Assembly (NCBI RefSeq): GCF_036250735.1
Contig: NZ_CP109430.1
Location: 7,378,001 to 7,442,000 of the forward strand
From: Streptosporangium sp. NBC_01495
GTDB taxonomy: Bacteria > Actinomycetota > Actinomycetes > Streptosporangiales > Streptosporangiaceae
Reading direction: 5' to 3'
DNA: 64,000 bases
Of this stretch, positions 1 through 8,061 are shown piece after piece. The notes under the pieces are model-generated. The model was not told where the DNA came from, ran no database searches, and saw nothing but the letters and a program-made list of their open reading frames with translations. The position numbers were made by a program, and so were the translations under genes. The first letter of the stretch is position 1. Every line of letters begins with the position of its first letter.

Positions 1-823
1 GAAGTGCCTCGAAGATGAGCTTGACGCCGATGAAGGCCAGGACCACCGACAGGCCCTTGCTGAGATAGACCAGGCGATCGAGCAGTCCTCCGATCAGGAA
101 GAACAGCTGCCGCAGCCCCATCAGCGCGAAGGCGTTGGCGGTGAACACCAGGTAGGGCTCCTTGGTCAGCCCGAAGATGGCCGGGATCGAGTCGAGGGCG
201 AAGAGCAGGTCCGTGGTCCCGATCGCCACCATCACGATCAGCATCGGGGTGACGGCACGGCGGCCGTTGACCATCACGGAGAGCGACGAGCCGTGGTAGG
301 TCTCCGTGGTGGGGACGACCCGCCTGACCGTGCGCAGCGCGATGTTCTCGGAAAACTCCGCCTCCTCCTCCTCATGACCGATGAGCTTCCACGCGGTGTA
401 GATGAGGAAGGCGCCGAAGATGTAGAAGAGCCAGTCGAAGCGGGTCACGGCCTCCGCACCGGCGGCGATGAAGATGCCACGCATGAGGAGGGCCAGGACG
501 ATGCCGATCAGGAGCACCTTCTGCCGGTAGCGGTCCGGCACCGAGAAGCGGCTCATGATCAGCAGGAAGACGAACAGGTTGTCGACGCTGAGGGAGTACT
601 CGGTGATCCAGCCCGCGAAGAACTCGCCGCCGTACGACGGTCCCGTGACCACCAGCAGCCCCACGCCGAAGGCGATGGCGAGCGACACGTAGAAGATCAC
701 CCAGAACGTGCACTCGCGGAACGAGGGCTTTCGCGGGTTGCGCGCCACGAGGTAGAAGTCAACGGCCAGCACGAGGCCGAAGCCGGCGATCGTGACCAGC
801 CACACCCAGGTGGGAATGTTCAA
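1..823 (-). CDS. TerC-family integral membrane protein (3' end outside window)
   Basis: A multi-pass membrane protein of the TerC family, whose members are linked to tellurite resistance or to export of Mn2+/Ca2+. The translation opens MNIPTWVWL and shows the family's acidic membrane motifs: 'VDFYLVARNPRK' near residue 22, 'SLSVDNLFVFLLI' near 78 and 'LLFALDSIPAIFG' near 205. The start is a TTG with AGGAG about 7 nt upstream, and it overlaps the stop of the preceding gene (TTGA), so translation is probably coupled. It is the last visible gene of the oxalate-type operon. The C-terminus lies beyond base 1. Family assignment is firm; the transported ion is unknown. Confidence 0.9.
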   Translation of the reverse strand, partial: MNIPTWVWLVTIAGFGLVLAVDFYLVARNPRKPSFRECTFWVIFYVSLAIAFGVGLLVVTGPSYGGEFFAGWITEYSLSVDNLFVFLLIMSRFSVPDRYRQKVLLIGIVLALLMRGIFIAAGAEAVTRFDWLFYIFGAFLIYTAWKLIGHEEEEAEFSENIALRTVRRVVPTTETYHGSSLSVMVNGRRAVTPMLIVMVAIGTTDLLFALDSIPAIFGLTKEPYLVFTANAFALMGLRQLFFLIGGLLDRLVYLSKGLSVVLAFIGVKLIFEAL

Positions 824-1335
824 CGCGCTCCTTTCCGTGCGCGGCGGCGTTCCTTGGCGAGCCACAGCGCCTCAGCGTGCTCAACGTAGGCGGCGAACAG
901 TTCGCGCGCCTGCGGATTGCGCTCTCTCAGGCGCATCAACCAGTGGGGCATGAGCCTCTCGTGCAACCAGAGGAAGCCGATCGCGAAGCCGAGGCTCACC
1001 ATTGCCTGGTAGGCCAGGAATCCCGCCACCCCGCCGGGCAGGCTGACGTGACCGAAGACGGCCAGGCTGGTGGTCGTCTCCTGGAACAGCCGGGCCAGGG
1101 GGAAGCCGGCCAGCCAGTAGAGACCCGCGGGGGCGAACAGCCCCGGTCTGAACAGGTTCTGGCCGAGCAGAATGGAGTATCCGGCCCCGAGGAGGCCCAG
1201 GGGAAGGGCCAGCGTCACCGCGGAGATCGCGGCCCAGCCGGCGGGCTGCCCTGCGAGCAGGGTCAGCCCCCCGGCCATGGCGCCGGCGACGACTCCGATC
1301 AGCGCCCCGGGAAGGGCGAGTTCAGCTTGTCGCAT
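820..1335 (-). CDS. Small multi-pass membrane protein of unknown function
   Basis: About 171 residues with four or so hydrophobic segments and a basic C-terminal tail (KERRRARKGAR). I do not recognise the family. It lies between the Nramp-like transporter and terC and overlaps terC by 4 nt. An in-frame GTG at 1362 would lengthen it by nine residues and overlap the transporter; I prefer the ATG at 1335 because the hydrophobic region starts right after it. Neither start has a clear ribosome-binding site, so translation is probably coupled. Its position suggests an accessory role to one of the two neighbouring transporters (inference). Confidence 0.6.
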   Translation of the reverse strand: MRQAELALPGALIGVVAGAMAGGLTLLAGQPAGWAAISAVTLALPLGLLGAGYSILLGQNLFRPGLFAPAGLYWLAGFPLARLFQETTTSLAVFGHVSLPGGVAGFLAYQAMVSLGFAIGFLWLHERLMPHWLMRLRERNPQARELFAAYVEHAEALWLAKERRRARKGAR

Positions 1336-1345
1336 CGGCACGGTC

Positions 1346-2851
1346 TCAGCCCACGACCACACCGAAGGCGAACAGGCTGTAGAGCAGCATCCCCAGATAG
1401 AAGACCGCCCCGAAGCCGATGATCAGGTTGGTCCAGATCTTCGGCCGGATCGGTTTGGGCAACATGCGGTTGTTCACCAGCAGGAGCGTCACGCAGTAGG
1501 CGCCCATGGCGAACGTGGACAGGAACGCCAGCGTGTCGAGGATCCCGCTCGGGCCGTCGGCCGGGCCGAACAGCAGGATCAGGATGCCGAACGCGATGAC
1601 GCCCCACAGGAACCCGGCGTACAGGCGGGACATCCCGAACTTCTTCGCACCGCGTACGAAGTGGAAGCTCATGTCCGCCTGTCCCCTGGAGAAGGAGTCG
1701 AACAGGCCGAGGGTGGCGTTCAGCCCGATCAGCGCGATGAAGCCGAGGAAGACCCCGCCCAGCACCGAGCTGCCCGCGGAGGCGAAGGAGTCGGCCATCG
1801 CGTTCAGCGCCACCTCCCTGTCGCCCGACTCGATCACGGTGCGGACGCCGGGGGTGTTCCGTGCCGCCGCCTGGGCGATCACGGTGAAGGAGACGGTGAC
1901 CAGCATCGTGATGCCCCAGAAGAGCAGAAGCGCGTCGAAGGTGACCCAGCGCCGCCACCCCTTCCACTTGCGCATCTCCTCGGGGTTGTTCGTGTCGAAC
2001 ATGAAGCCGCGCGAGGGCATGGCCTCTTCCTCGCCGGCGTGCCGGAGACCGCGGACGGCCGGGATGTGGGCGCCCATGCCGGCTCCGGAGTCACGCAGAT
2101 GCAGGGTGTACCACATCTGCTGCATCCCGGACGGTCCGGCGAAGGCGATCGAGCCCACGATGACCGGGAACCAGGCCTCGGAGAGCGCCTGCTGCGGCAG
2201 GTAGCCGAAGGCGAACATCCCGGTGATCGTGCTCACCACGTCGCCCCAGGTGCCGACCATGGCCGCCACCACGGCGGTTCCGACGACGAGCGTGCCGATC
2301 AGGATCGACAGCACGCTCTCCAGCAGGTTGTAGATGACCTTCGCCAGGCTGAAGACGACGCCGACGAGTATCAGGCCCGCGATGGCCGTGATCAGCCATG
2401 GAATGCCGGTGATCTGCTCGAAGGCGGCGGCCCCCGCGGACAGATGACCCGGCCAGATGTAGACGAGGATCGCGACGACGAAGAAGAACCACATCAGGGG
2501 CTTGAAGACCCGGGCGGCGCCGAAGAAGATGCTCTCCCCGGTCGCCATGGCGTAGCGGGCCATCTCCAGCATGACCACGGCCTGGAGGGTGACTCCGATG
2601 AGGAACAGCCACCGGATCTCCGGCCCGAACAGCAGGACCAGCCGGGGCCACATGTACGACTCGCCCATGCCCACGCCGAGCGCGACGAGGAACACCGTCG
2701 GCCCGAGGATGTGGATCGACGGGGGAGCGTCGGGCAGGGTGCGTATGGGCATCGGCTCCAGCCCGCCCGCCCGCCATACTTTTTCTTCCTGGCCGGATGC
2801 GGCGGCGGCTTCGCCGGGCTCCGCTGCAGCCGGTGTTCTCGATGTGTCCAC
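1346..2851 (-). CDS. Nramp-fold transporter lacking the canonical metal-binding motifs
   Basis: A 501-residue inner-membrane transporter with about 11-12 hydrophobic segments, resembling the Nramp/SLC11 superfamily. Where true Nramp proteins carry DPGN in TM1, this one reads 'LGVGMGESYMWPR' (near residues 58-70). Where TM6 should carry MPH, it reads 'AFAGPSGMQQMWYTLH'. The usual Mn/Fe ligands are therefore missing and a different substrate is likely. The start is GTG with AGGAGG 7 nt upstream. It sits 71 nt downstream of the acyl-CoA ligase and overlaps the next gene. Given the operon, an oxalate, formate or metal-chelate substrate is conceivable, but that is inference only. Confidence 0.75.
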   Translation of the reverse strand: MDTSRTPAAAEPGEAAAASGQEEKVWRAGGLEPMPIRTLPDAPPSIHILGPTVFLVALGVGMGESYMWPRLVLLFGPEIRWLFLIGVTLQAVVMLEMARYAMATGESIFFGAARVFKPLMWFFFVVAILVYIWPGHLSAGAAAFEQITGIPWLITAIAGLILVGVVFSLAKVIYNLLESVLSILIGTLVVGTAVVAAMVGTWGDVVSTITGMFAFGYLPQQALSEAWFPVIVGSIAFAGPSGMQQMWYTLHLRDSGAGMGAHIPAVRGLRHAGEEEAMPSRGFMFDTNNPEEMRKWKGWRRWVTFDALLLFWGITMLVTVSFTVIAQAAARNTPGVRTVIESGDREVALNAMADSFASAGSSVLGGVFLGFIALIGLNATLGLFDSFSRGQADMSFHFVRGAKKFGMSRLYAGFLWGVIAFGILILLFGPADGPSGILDTLAFLSTFAMGAYCVTLLLVNNRMLPKPIRPKIWTNLIIGFGAVFYLGMLLYSLFAFGVVVG

Positions 2852-2922
2852 CTGCGGACCTCCTGGGGGGTTGGTTGATCCTGCGAGTGCCCCGATTCGC
2901 CCCCTCGCTCATGAAGCGCGGC

Positions 2923-5058
2923 TCAGCCGCGCAGCAACCCTGCGGCCCTCGCCCAGCGATACTTGGCGCCGAGCACGGCCACGGGCTTCTCCGTGGTGTA
3001 CGGGTAGGCGATCACCCCGTTCGCGAAGAGATGGTCACAGGCCTGCTCGACCTCGGTGTCACCGGCCAGTGAGGCGACCACGGGCTTGTCGTTGCCCTTG
3101 GCCCGCTCCTCGGCCACGACCCGCGCGACCAGCTCGGCGAAGACCATCGGCGGGGTGATGATCGTGTGCCAGTAGCCGATCACCAGCGCGTGCACGCGGG
3201 GATCGGCCAGGCCCAGCCTGATGGTGTTCTCGTAGGTGCTGGGCGGTTCGCCACCGGTGATGTCGACGGGGTTGCCCGCCGCCCCGAAGGGCGGGATGTA
3301 GGCGCGGAAGGCCTCGTCGAGATCCGGCGGGATCTCCATGAGGGTCAGTCCGTTGTCGACGCAGGCGTCGGAGAGCAGCACTCCCGAGCCGCCCGCCCCG
3401 GTGATGATGACGACGTTCTCGCCCTTGGGCGTGGGCATCAGCGGTAGCGACCTGGCGTACTCGAGCATGTCGTTGAGGCCCGGGGCCCGCACGACGCCCG
3501 CCTGGCGAAGGATGTCGTCGTAGACCTTGTCGTCGCCGGCCAGCGCTCCGGTGTGCGAGCCCGCGGCCCGCGCGCCCATCGCGGTGCGCCCGGCCTTGAG
3601 CACGATCACCGGCTTCTTGGCGACCATCCGCTGGGCGGCCTCGACGAACCCGCGCCCGTCCTTGAGATCTTCCAGGTGCATGGCCACGCAGTTGGTGTTG
3701 TCGTCCTGCTCGAAGAAGGTGAGCAGGTCGTCCTCGTCGACGTCGGCCTTGTTGCCGACCCCGACGATCGCCGAGACGCCCATCCCGGTGGTACGGCTGA
3801 AGCCGAGGATGGCCATGCCGATACCACCGCTCTGCGAGGTCAGCGCGACCCCGCCCTTCACGTCGTACGGCGTGCAGAACGTGGCGCACAGGTTTTCCGG
3901 CGTGTAGTAGTAGCCGTAGATGTTGGGGCCGAGCATGCGCATGCCGTGCTTGCGGGCGATCTCGACGATCTCCTGCTGGCCCTCGACATTGCCCGTCTCG
4001 GCGAACCCGGACGGGATCATGATGGCTCCGGCCACCCCCTTGCGCCCGGCGTCCTCCAGCGCCGCGGGCACGAACTTGGCCGGGATGGCGAAGACCGCCA
4101 CGTCGACCTCGCCCGGCACGTCGGCGATGCTCGGGTAGGCGGGCAGCCCGAGGATCTCCGAGGACTTCGGGTTGATCGGGTAGATGTGCCCCCGGTAGCC
4201 GCCGTTGATCAGGTTGCGCATGACCGAGTTGCCGATCTTGCCGGTCTCGCCGGAGGCTCCGATCACCGCGACGGCGCGCGGCTTGAAGATCCGGTTCATC
4301 CCGGTGAGGATCTCCTCCCGCGAGAGCCGGGCGGGCGCGACGACGGGGTCGGCGTCGAGAAGGATGCGCACGTCGGCGGCCGTCGCGCCGTCGGAGGTGG
4401 CGAAGACGGGGTTCAGGTCCACCTCCGCGATCTCGGGGAAGTCCCCGACGAGGGCGCCGACTCGCTCGATCATGTTCGACAGCGCCCCCCTGTCGGCCGC
4501 TTCGGCACCACGGACACCGCGCAGCACCTCCGCCGCCCTGATGTCGTCCAGCATCCCGAGTGCATCATCACCCGAGAGGGGGGCCAGCCGGAAGGTCACG
4601 TCCTTGAGGACTTCGACGAGCACCCCGCCGAGCCCGAAGGCGACGACCTTGCCGAAGGTCTGGTCGGTGACCGCACCGATGATCACCTCGTGCCCGGCGC
4701 CGACCATGGCCTGGACCTGGACGCCGTCGATCGACGCCTCGGGGTCGTACGAGCGCGCGGAGGCCACGATCCGGTCGTAGCCGGCGCGCACCGCGTCGAG
4801 GTCGGCCAGGCCGACGAGCACCCCGCCCGCCTCGGTCTTGTGCAGGATGTCAGGAGAGACGATCTTGAGCACCACCGGCAGGCCGATCTCCCCGGCGAGC
4901 GACACCGCCTCCTCGGCCGAGGTCGCCACCCCCTCGCCGGGGGTCGAGATGCCGTACGCCTGGCAGATCTTCCTGCCTTCGGGGGCGGTCAGCGCGGTGC
5001 GGCCCTCGACGCGGGCCTTGTCCAGCACCTCGCGTACGGCGGCCTGGTCATGCGCCAT
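2923..5058 (-). CDS. NDP-forming acyl-CoA ligase, ATP-grasp/CoA-binding fusion
   Basis: A 711-residue cytoplasmic enzyme of the acetate--CoA ligase (ADP-forming) family. An ATP-grasp beta-like domain occupies residues 1-235. A CoA-binding Rossmann domain follows at about 258-355 ('AVAVIGASGETGKIGNSVMR'), then a succinyl-CoA-synthetase-like region. The phosphorylated histidine is H502 in 'GSHTGALAG'. The family converts acyl-CoA + ADP + Pi to acid + CoA + ATP, or the reverse. The ATG shares one base with the stop of the CoA-transferase gene (TGATG), so coupling is tight. The substrate cannot be read from sequence; formyl-CoA or a 2-hydroxyacyl-CoA would fit the neighbours. Longer upstream readings run through the CoA-transferase and are wrong. 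Confidence 0.88.
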   Translation of the reverse strand: MAHDQAAVREVLDKARVEGRTALTAPEGRKICQAYGISTPGEGVATSAEEAVSLAGEIGLPVVLKIVSPDILHKTEAGGVLVGLADLDAVRAGYDRIVASARSYDPEASIDGVQVQAMVGAGHEVIIGAVTDQTFGKVVAFGLGGVLVEVLKDVTFRLAPLSGDDALGMLDDIRAAEVLRGVRGAEAADRGALSNMIERVGALVGDFPEIAEVDLNPVFATSDGATAADVRILLDADPVVAPARLSREEILTGMNRIFKPRAVAVIGASGETGKIGNSVMRNLINGGYRGHIYPINPKSSEILGLPAYPSIADVPGEVDVAVFAIPAKFVPAALEDAGRKGVAGAIMIPSGFAETGNVEGQQEIVEIARKHGMRMLGPNIYGYYYTPENLCATFCTPYDVKGGVALTSQSGGIGMAILGFSRTTGMGVSAIVGVGNKADVDEDDLLTFFEQDDNTNCVAMHLEDLKDGRGFVEAAQRMVAKKPVIVLKAGRTAMGARAAGSHTGALAGDDKVYDDILRQAGVVRAPGLNDMLEYARSLPLMPTPKGENVVIITGAGGSGVLLSDACVDNGLTLMEIPPDLDEAFRAYIPPFGAAGNPVDITGGEPPSTYENTIRLGLADPRVHALVIGYWHTIITPPMVFAELVARVVAEERAKGNDKPVVASLAGDTEVEQACDHLFANGVIAYPYTTEKPVAVLGAKYRWARAAGLLRG

Positions 5059-6281
5059 CAGATGACTCCGTTCGTCTTCAGGTCGGCCAGCTCGTCGGCG
5101 GACAGGCCGAGGCCGGCGTAGATCTCGGTGTTGTGCTCGCCGAGCAGGGGCGGTGCGGTGACGTCCACCGGCGAGTCGGACAGGTGCAGCGGGCTGCCGA
5201 CCGTCACGAAGGAGCCGCGCTCGGGGTGGTCGACCTCGATCAGCGCGCCCTCCTGCCGCAGGCTCTCGTCCTCCAGCAGCTCCTTGGTGGACAGGATCGG
5301 GCCGCAGGGGATGTTGGCGGCGTTGAGCCGGTCGAGGACCTCCCACTTGTCGCGGGTGATGCTCCACTCCTCGATGAGCTGGAACATCTTGTCGAGGTTG
5401 GGAAGGCGCGCCTCGGGGGTGGCCCACTCGGGGTCGTCGCCCAGCTCGGGGCGGCCGATGATCCCGGCGAGCGGCGCCCAGCCGACCGGCTGCACGATGA
5501 CGTAGATGTAGTCGTTGGGACCGCCGGGGGCGCACCGCACGGCCCAGCCGGGCTGGCCGCCGCCCGAGGCGTTGCCCGAGCGCGGCACCTCGTCGCCGAA
5601 GGTCTTGTTGGGGTATTCCGACAGGGGTCCGTGGCCGAGCCGCTGCTGGTCGCGGAGCTTCACCCGGCACAGGTTGAGCACCGCGTGCTGCATGGCCACC
5701 TGGACGCGCTGGCCGCGCCCGGTCTGCTCGCGCTGGTAGAGGGCGGCCAGGATGCCGGCCACGGCGTGGATGCCGGTGCCCGAGTCGCCGATCTGGGCGC
5801 CGGTGGCCAGCGGCGGGCCGTCCTCGAAGCCGGTGGTGCTCATCGAGCCGCCCATCGCCTGGGCGATCACCTCGTACGCCTTGAAACCGGCGTAGCGTCC
5901 CGGGCCGAAACCCTTGATCGAGGCGTAGACCAGCCGCGGGTTGAGCTCCTGGAGCCGGTCCCAGGAGAACCCCATCCGGTCGACCGCGCCGGGCCCGAAG
6001 TTCTCCACCAGGATGTCGGAGTCGCGCACCAGGTCGGTGAAGATCTGCTTGCCGCGGTCGCTCTTCATGTTGAGGGTGATGCTGCGCTTGTTGCAGTTCA
6101 GCATCGTGAAGTAGAGGCTGTCGACGCCGGGGACGTCGCGCAGCTGCTTGCGGGTGATGTCGCCGGAGGGCGCCTCCAGCTTGATCACGTCGGCGCCGAG
6201 CCAGGCCAGGAGCTGCGTACAGGACGGACCCGACTGCACGTGGGTCATGTCGAGGACGCGGACACCTTCCAGTGCCTTCAT
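5058..6281 (-). CDS. frc: Formyl-CoA:oxalate CoA-transferase (class III CoA-transferase)
   Basis: A 407-residue class III CoA-transferase that moves CoA from formyl-CoA to oxalate, giving oxalyl-CoA and formate. It closely follows the Oxalobacter Frc pattern as I remember it: '[14 protein letters not shown]' near residues 10-23, '[12 protein letters not shown]' near 62-73, '[14 protein letters not shown]' near 92-105, the catalytic aspartate at D166 in 'GDSGTG', and the glycine-rich loop '[11 protein letters not shown]' at 236-246. Length matches the family. It starts 10 nt after the decarboxylase-like gene and overlaps the ligase gene. A related 2-hydroxy-acid acceptor cannot be excluded. 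Confidence 0.9.
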   Translation of the reverse strand: MKALEGVRVLDMTHVQSGPSCTQLLAWLGADVIKLEAPSGDITRKQLRDVPGVDSLYFTMLNCNKRSITLNMKSDRGKQIFTDLVRDSDILVENFGPGAVDRMGFSWDRLQELNPRLVYASIKGFGPGRYAGFKAYEVIAQAMGGSMSTTGFEDGPPLATGAQIGDSGTGIHAVAGILAALYQREQTGRGQRVQVAMQHAVLNLCRVKLRDQQRLGHGPLSEYPNKTFGDEVPRSGNASGGGQPGWAVRCAPGGPNDYIYVIVQPVGWAPLAGIIGRPELGDDPEWATPEARLPNLDKMFQLIEEWSITRDKWEVLDRLNAANIPCGPILSTKELLEDESLRQEGALIEVDHPERGSFVTVGSPLHLSDSPVDVTAPPLLGEHNTEIYAGLGLSADELADLKTNGVI

Positions 6282-6291
6282 GGGGCCCCCC

Positions 6292-7983
6292 TCACTTGTA
6301 CATGGTCTGGTTCATGGTTCCGGGCGCGTACACGTCCGGATCGACCCACACGTTGATCAGTGCGGGCTTGCCCGACTCGCGGGCCCGCTCCAGCGCGGGC
6401 CGGATGTCGGCGGGGTCCCTGACCTCCTCGCCGTGGCCGCCCAGCATCCGGGCGAACTCGTCGTATCTGACGTCGCCGAGGGTGTTGCCGACCCGGCCGC
6501 GGTTCTCGCCGTACTTGGCGGCCTGGCCGTAGCGGATCTGGTTCATCGACGAGTTGTTGCCGATGACGCCGATGAACGGCAGGTTGAAGCGGACCATCGT
6601 CTCGAAGTCCCAGCCGGTGAGGCTGAACGCCCCGTCTCCGAAGAGGCAGAGCACCTCCTTGTCGGGTTTGGCGTACTTGGCCGCCATGGCGAAGGCGACG
6701 CCGACGCCGAGGGTGCCGAGCGGCCCGGGGTCCATCCAGTGGCCGGGCGACTTGGGCTGGACGACCTGGCCGGAGAAGGTGACGATGTCGCCGCCGTCGC
6801 CGATGTAGATGGTGTCCTCGGTGATGAACTCGTTGATCTCGTGGACCAGGCGGTAGGGGTCGATCGGCTGTGAGCCGGACAGCTGGCGGGGCAGCCGCTT
6901 CTCGTAGGCCGCGGTCTCGACCGCGCGCAGCTCCTCCAGCCACTCCTTGCGCCGGGTCGCGCCGTTCTCGACGCGGCCCGAGGCGGCCTGGGTGGCCGCG
7001 GCCAGGATCAGCCCGGCGTCACCGACGATGCCCAGGTCGATGTCGCGGTTCTTGCCGACGGTGCGGTAGTCGAGGTCGATCTGGACCACCGTCGCCGAGG
7101 GCGACAGGCGCTTGCCGTAGCCCATCCGGAAGTCGAACGGGGTGCCGACGATGATGATCAGGTCGGCGTTGGTGAAGGCGTAGCGCCGGGAGAGCTGGAA
7201 GTGGTGCGGGTCGCCCGGGGGCAGCGTGCCGCGGGCCGAGCCGTTCATGTAGGCGGGGACGTTGAGCGCGCGGACGAAGTTGATCGCGTCGTCGGTGCCC
7301 CGGGTGGTCCAGACCTGGCTGCCCAGCAGGACGCAGGGCTTCTCCGCGTGGGCCAGCATGTCGGCGAGGCGCTCGACGGCCTCGGGGTCTCCGGCCTGGC
7401 GTACGGAGGCGCGGTAGCGGCCGGCCTCGGGGATGCGGGCCTTGGAGATCGGGACGCTGGCGTCGAGGACGTCGCGCGGGATCTCCAGGAAGGACGGCCC
7501 GGGAGCGCCGTGGTAGCACTCCCTGAAGGCCATCGAGACGATGTCGGCGACCCGCTCGGTCGAGGGGACCGTGGCCGCGAACTTGGTGATCGGGGTCATC
7601 ATGTCGACGTGGGGAAGGTCCTGCAGCGAGCCCATCTTGTGCTGGCTCAGAGCTCCCTGCCCCCCGATGAGCAGCATGGGGCTCTCCGCCCTGAAGGCGT
7701 TGGCCACGCCGGTCACCGCGTCGGTGGTGCCCGGCCCCGCCGTCACGACCGCGCAACCCGGCTTGCCGGTGATCCTGGCGTAACCGTCGGCCGCGTGCGC
7801 CGCCACCTGCTCGTGGCGGACGTCGATGACCTCGATGCCCTCGTCGACGCAACCGTCGTAGATGTCGATGATGTGGCCGCCGCAGAGCGTGAAGATCACA
7901 TCGATCCCCTCCGCCTTGAGCGCCTTCGCCACCAGGTGGCCTCCGGAGATGGTTTCCGGCGCCGTGTCCGCTGGCTGGGTCAT
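6292..7983 (-). CDS. ThDP-dependent oxalyl-CoA decarboxylase / 2-hydroxyacyl-CoA lyase-like enzyme
   Basis: A 563-residue three-domain ThDP enzyme. The cofactor-activating glutamate is E58 ('RHEQ') and the Mg-ThDP motif starts at G449 ('GDGAF', followed about 27 residues later by 'NN'). The neighbouring frc suggests oxalyl-CoA decarboxylase. However, the Tyr-Glu pair of the Oxalobacter enzyme's active site is replaced ('[11 protein letters not shown]'), so a 2-hydroxyacyl-CoA lyase releasing formyl-CoA is equally possible. The C-terminus is 'GTMNQTMYK'. An upstream ATG at 8013 overlaps the promoter element and has no ribosome-binding site; the ATG at 7983 has GAGAGG about 9 nt upstream and is preferred. 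First gene of the six-gene operon. Confidence 0.78.
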   Translation of the reverse strand: MTQPADTAPETISGGHLVAKALKAEGIDVIFTLCGGHIIDIYDGCVDEGIEVIDVRHEQVAAHAADGYARITGKPGCAVVTAGPGTTDAVTGVANAFRAESPMLLIGGQGALSQHKMGSLQDLPHVDMMTPITKFAATVPSTERVADIVSMAFRECYHGAPGPSFLEIPRDVLDASVPISKARIPEAGRYRASVRQAGDPEAVERLADMLAHAEKPCVLLGSQVWTTRGTDDAINFVRALNVPAYMNGSARGTLPPGDPHHFQLSRRYAFTNADLIIIVGTPFDFRMGYGKRLSPSATVVQIDLDYRTVGKNRDIDLGIVGDAGLILAAATQAASGRVENGATRRKEWLEELRAVETAAYEKRLPRQLSGSQPIDPYRLVHEINEFITEDTIYIGDGGDIVTFSGQVVQPKSPGHWMDPGPLGTLGVGVAFAMAAKYAKPDKEVLCLFGDGAFSLTGWDFETMVRFNLPFIGVIGNNSSMNQIRYGQAAKYGENRGRVGNTLGDVRYDEFARMLGGHGEEVRDPADIRPALERARESGKPALINVWVDPDVYAPGTMNQTMYK

Positions 7984-8007
7984 TCTGGTGGTCCTCTCGA
8001 TTGTGTT

Positions 8008-8028
8008 CTCCATACTGCATACCGTATG
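8008..8028 (-). promoter_or_regulatory. Shared 21-bp element and -10 of the oxalate operon
   Basis: Read on the minus strand, the element is CATACGGTATG followed by CAGTATGGAG. It contains a perfect CATAC-C-GTATG palindrome (8018-8028) and ends in the -10-like TATGGA (8014-8009). It matches the fdh promoter element at 15 of 21 positions and the reductase element at 15 of 21. With transcription starting about 7 nt after TATGGA, the ATG at 7983 is correctly placed. A GntR-type regulator is a reasonable guess; none is encoded nearby. Confidence 0.65.
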
Positions 8029-8061
8029 AGGGCAATGGTTACCCCCGGGGTCCGGCGATGT

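Noticed and set aside
1172-2878. Long open frame antisense to the Nramp-like gene
   Set aside because: Third-position GC bias keeps antisense frames open in this DNA. The translation is Arg/Gly/His-rich with no motif, while the opposite strand encodes a clear membrane transporter.
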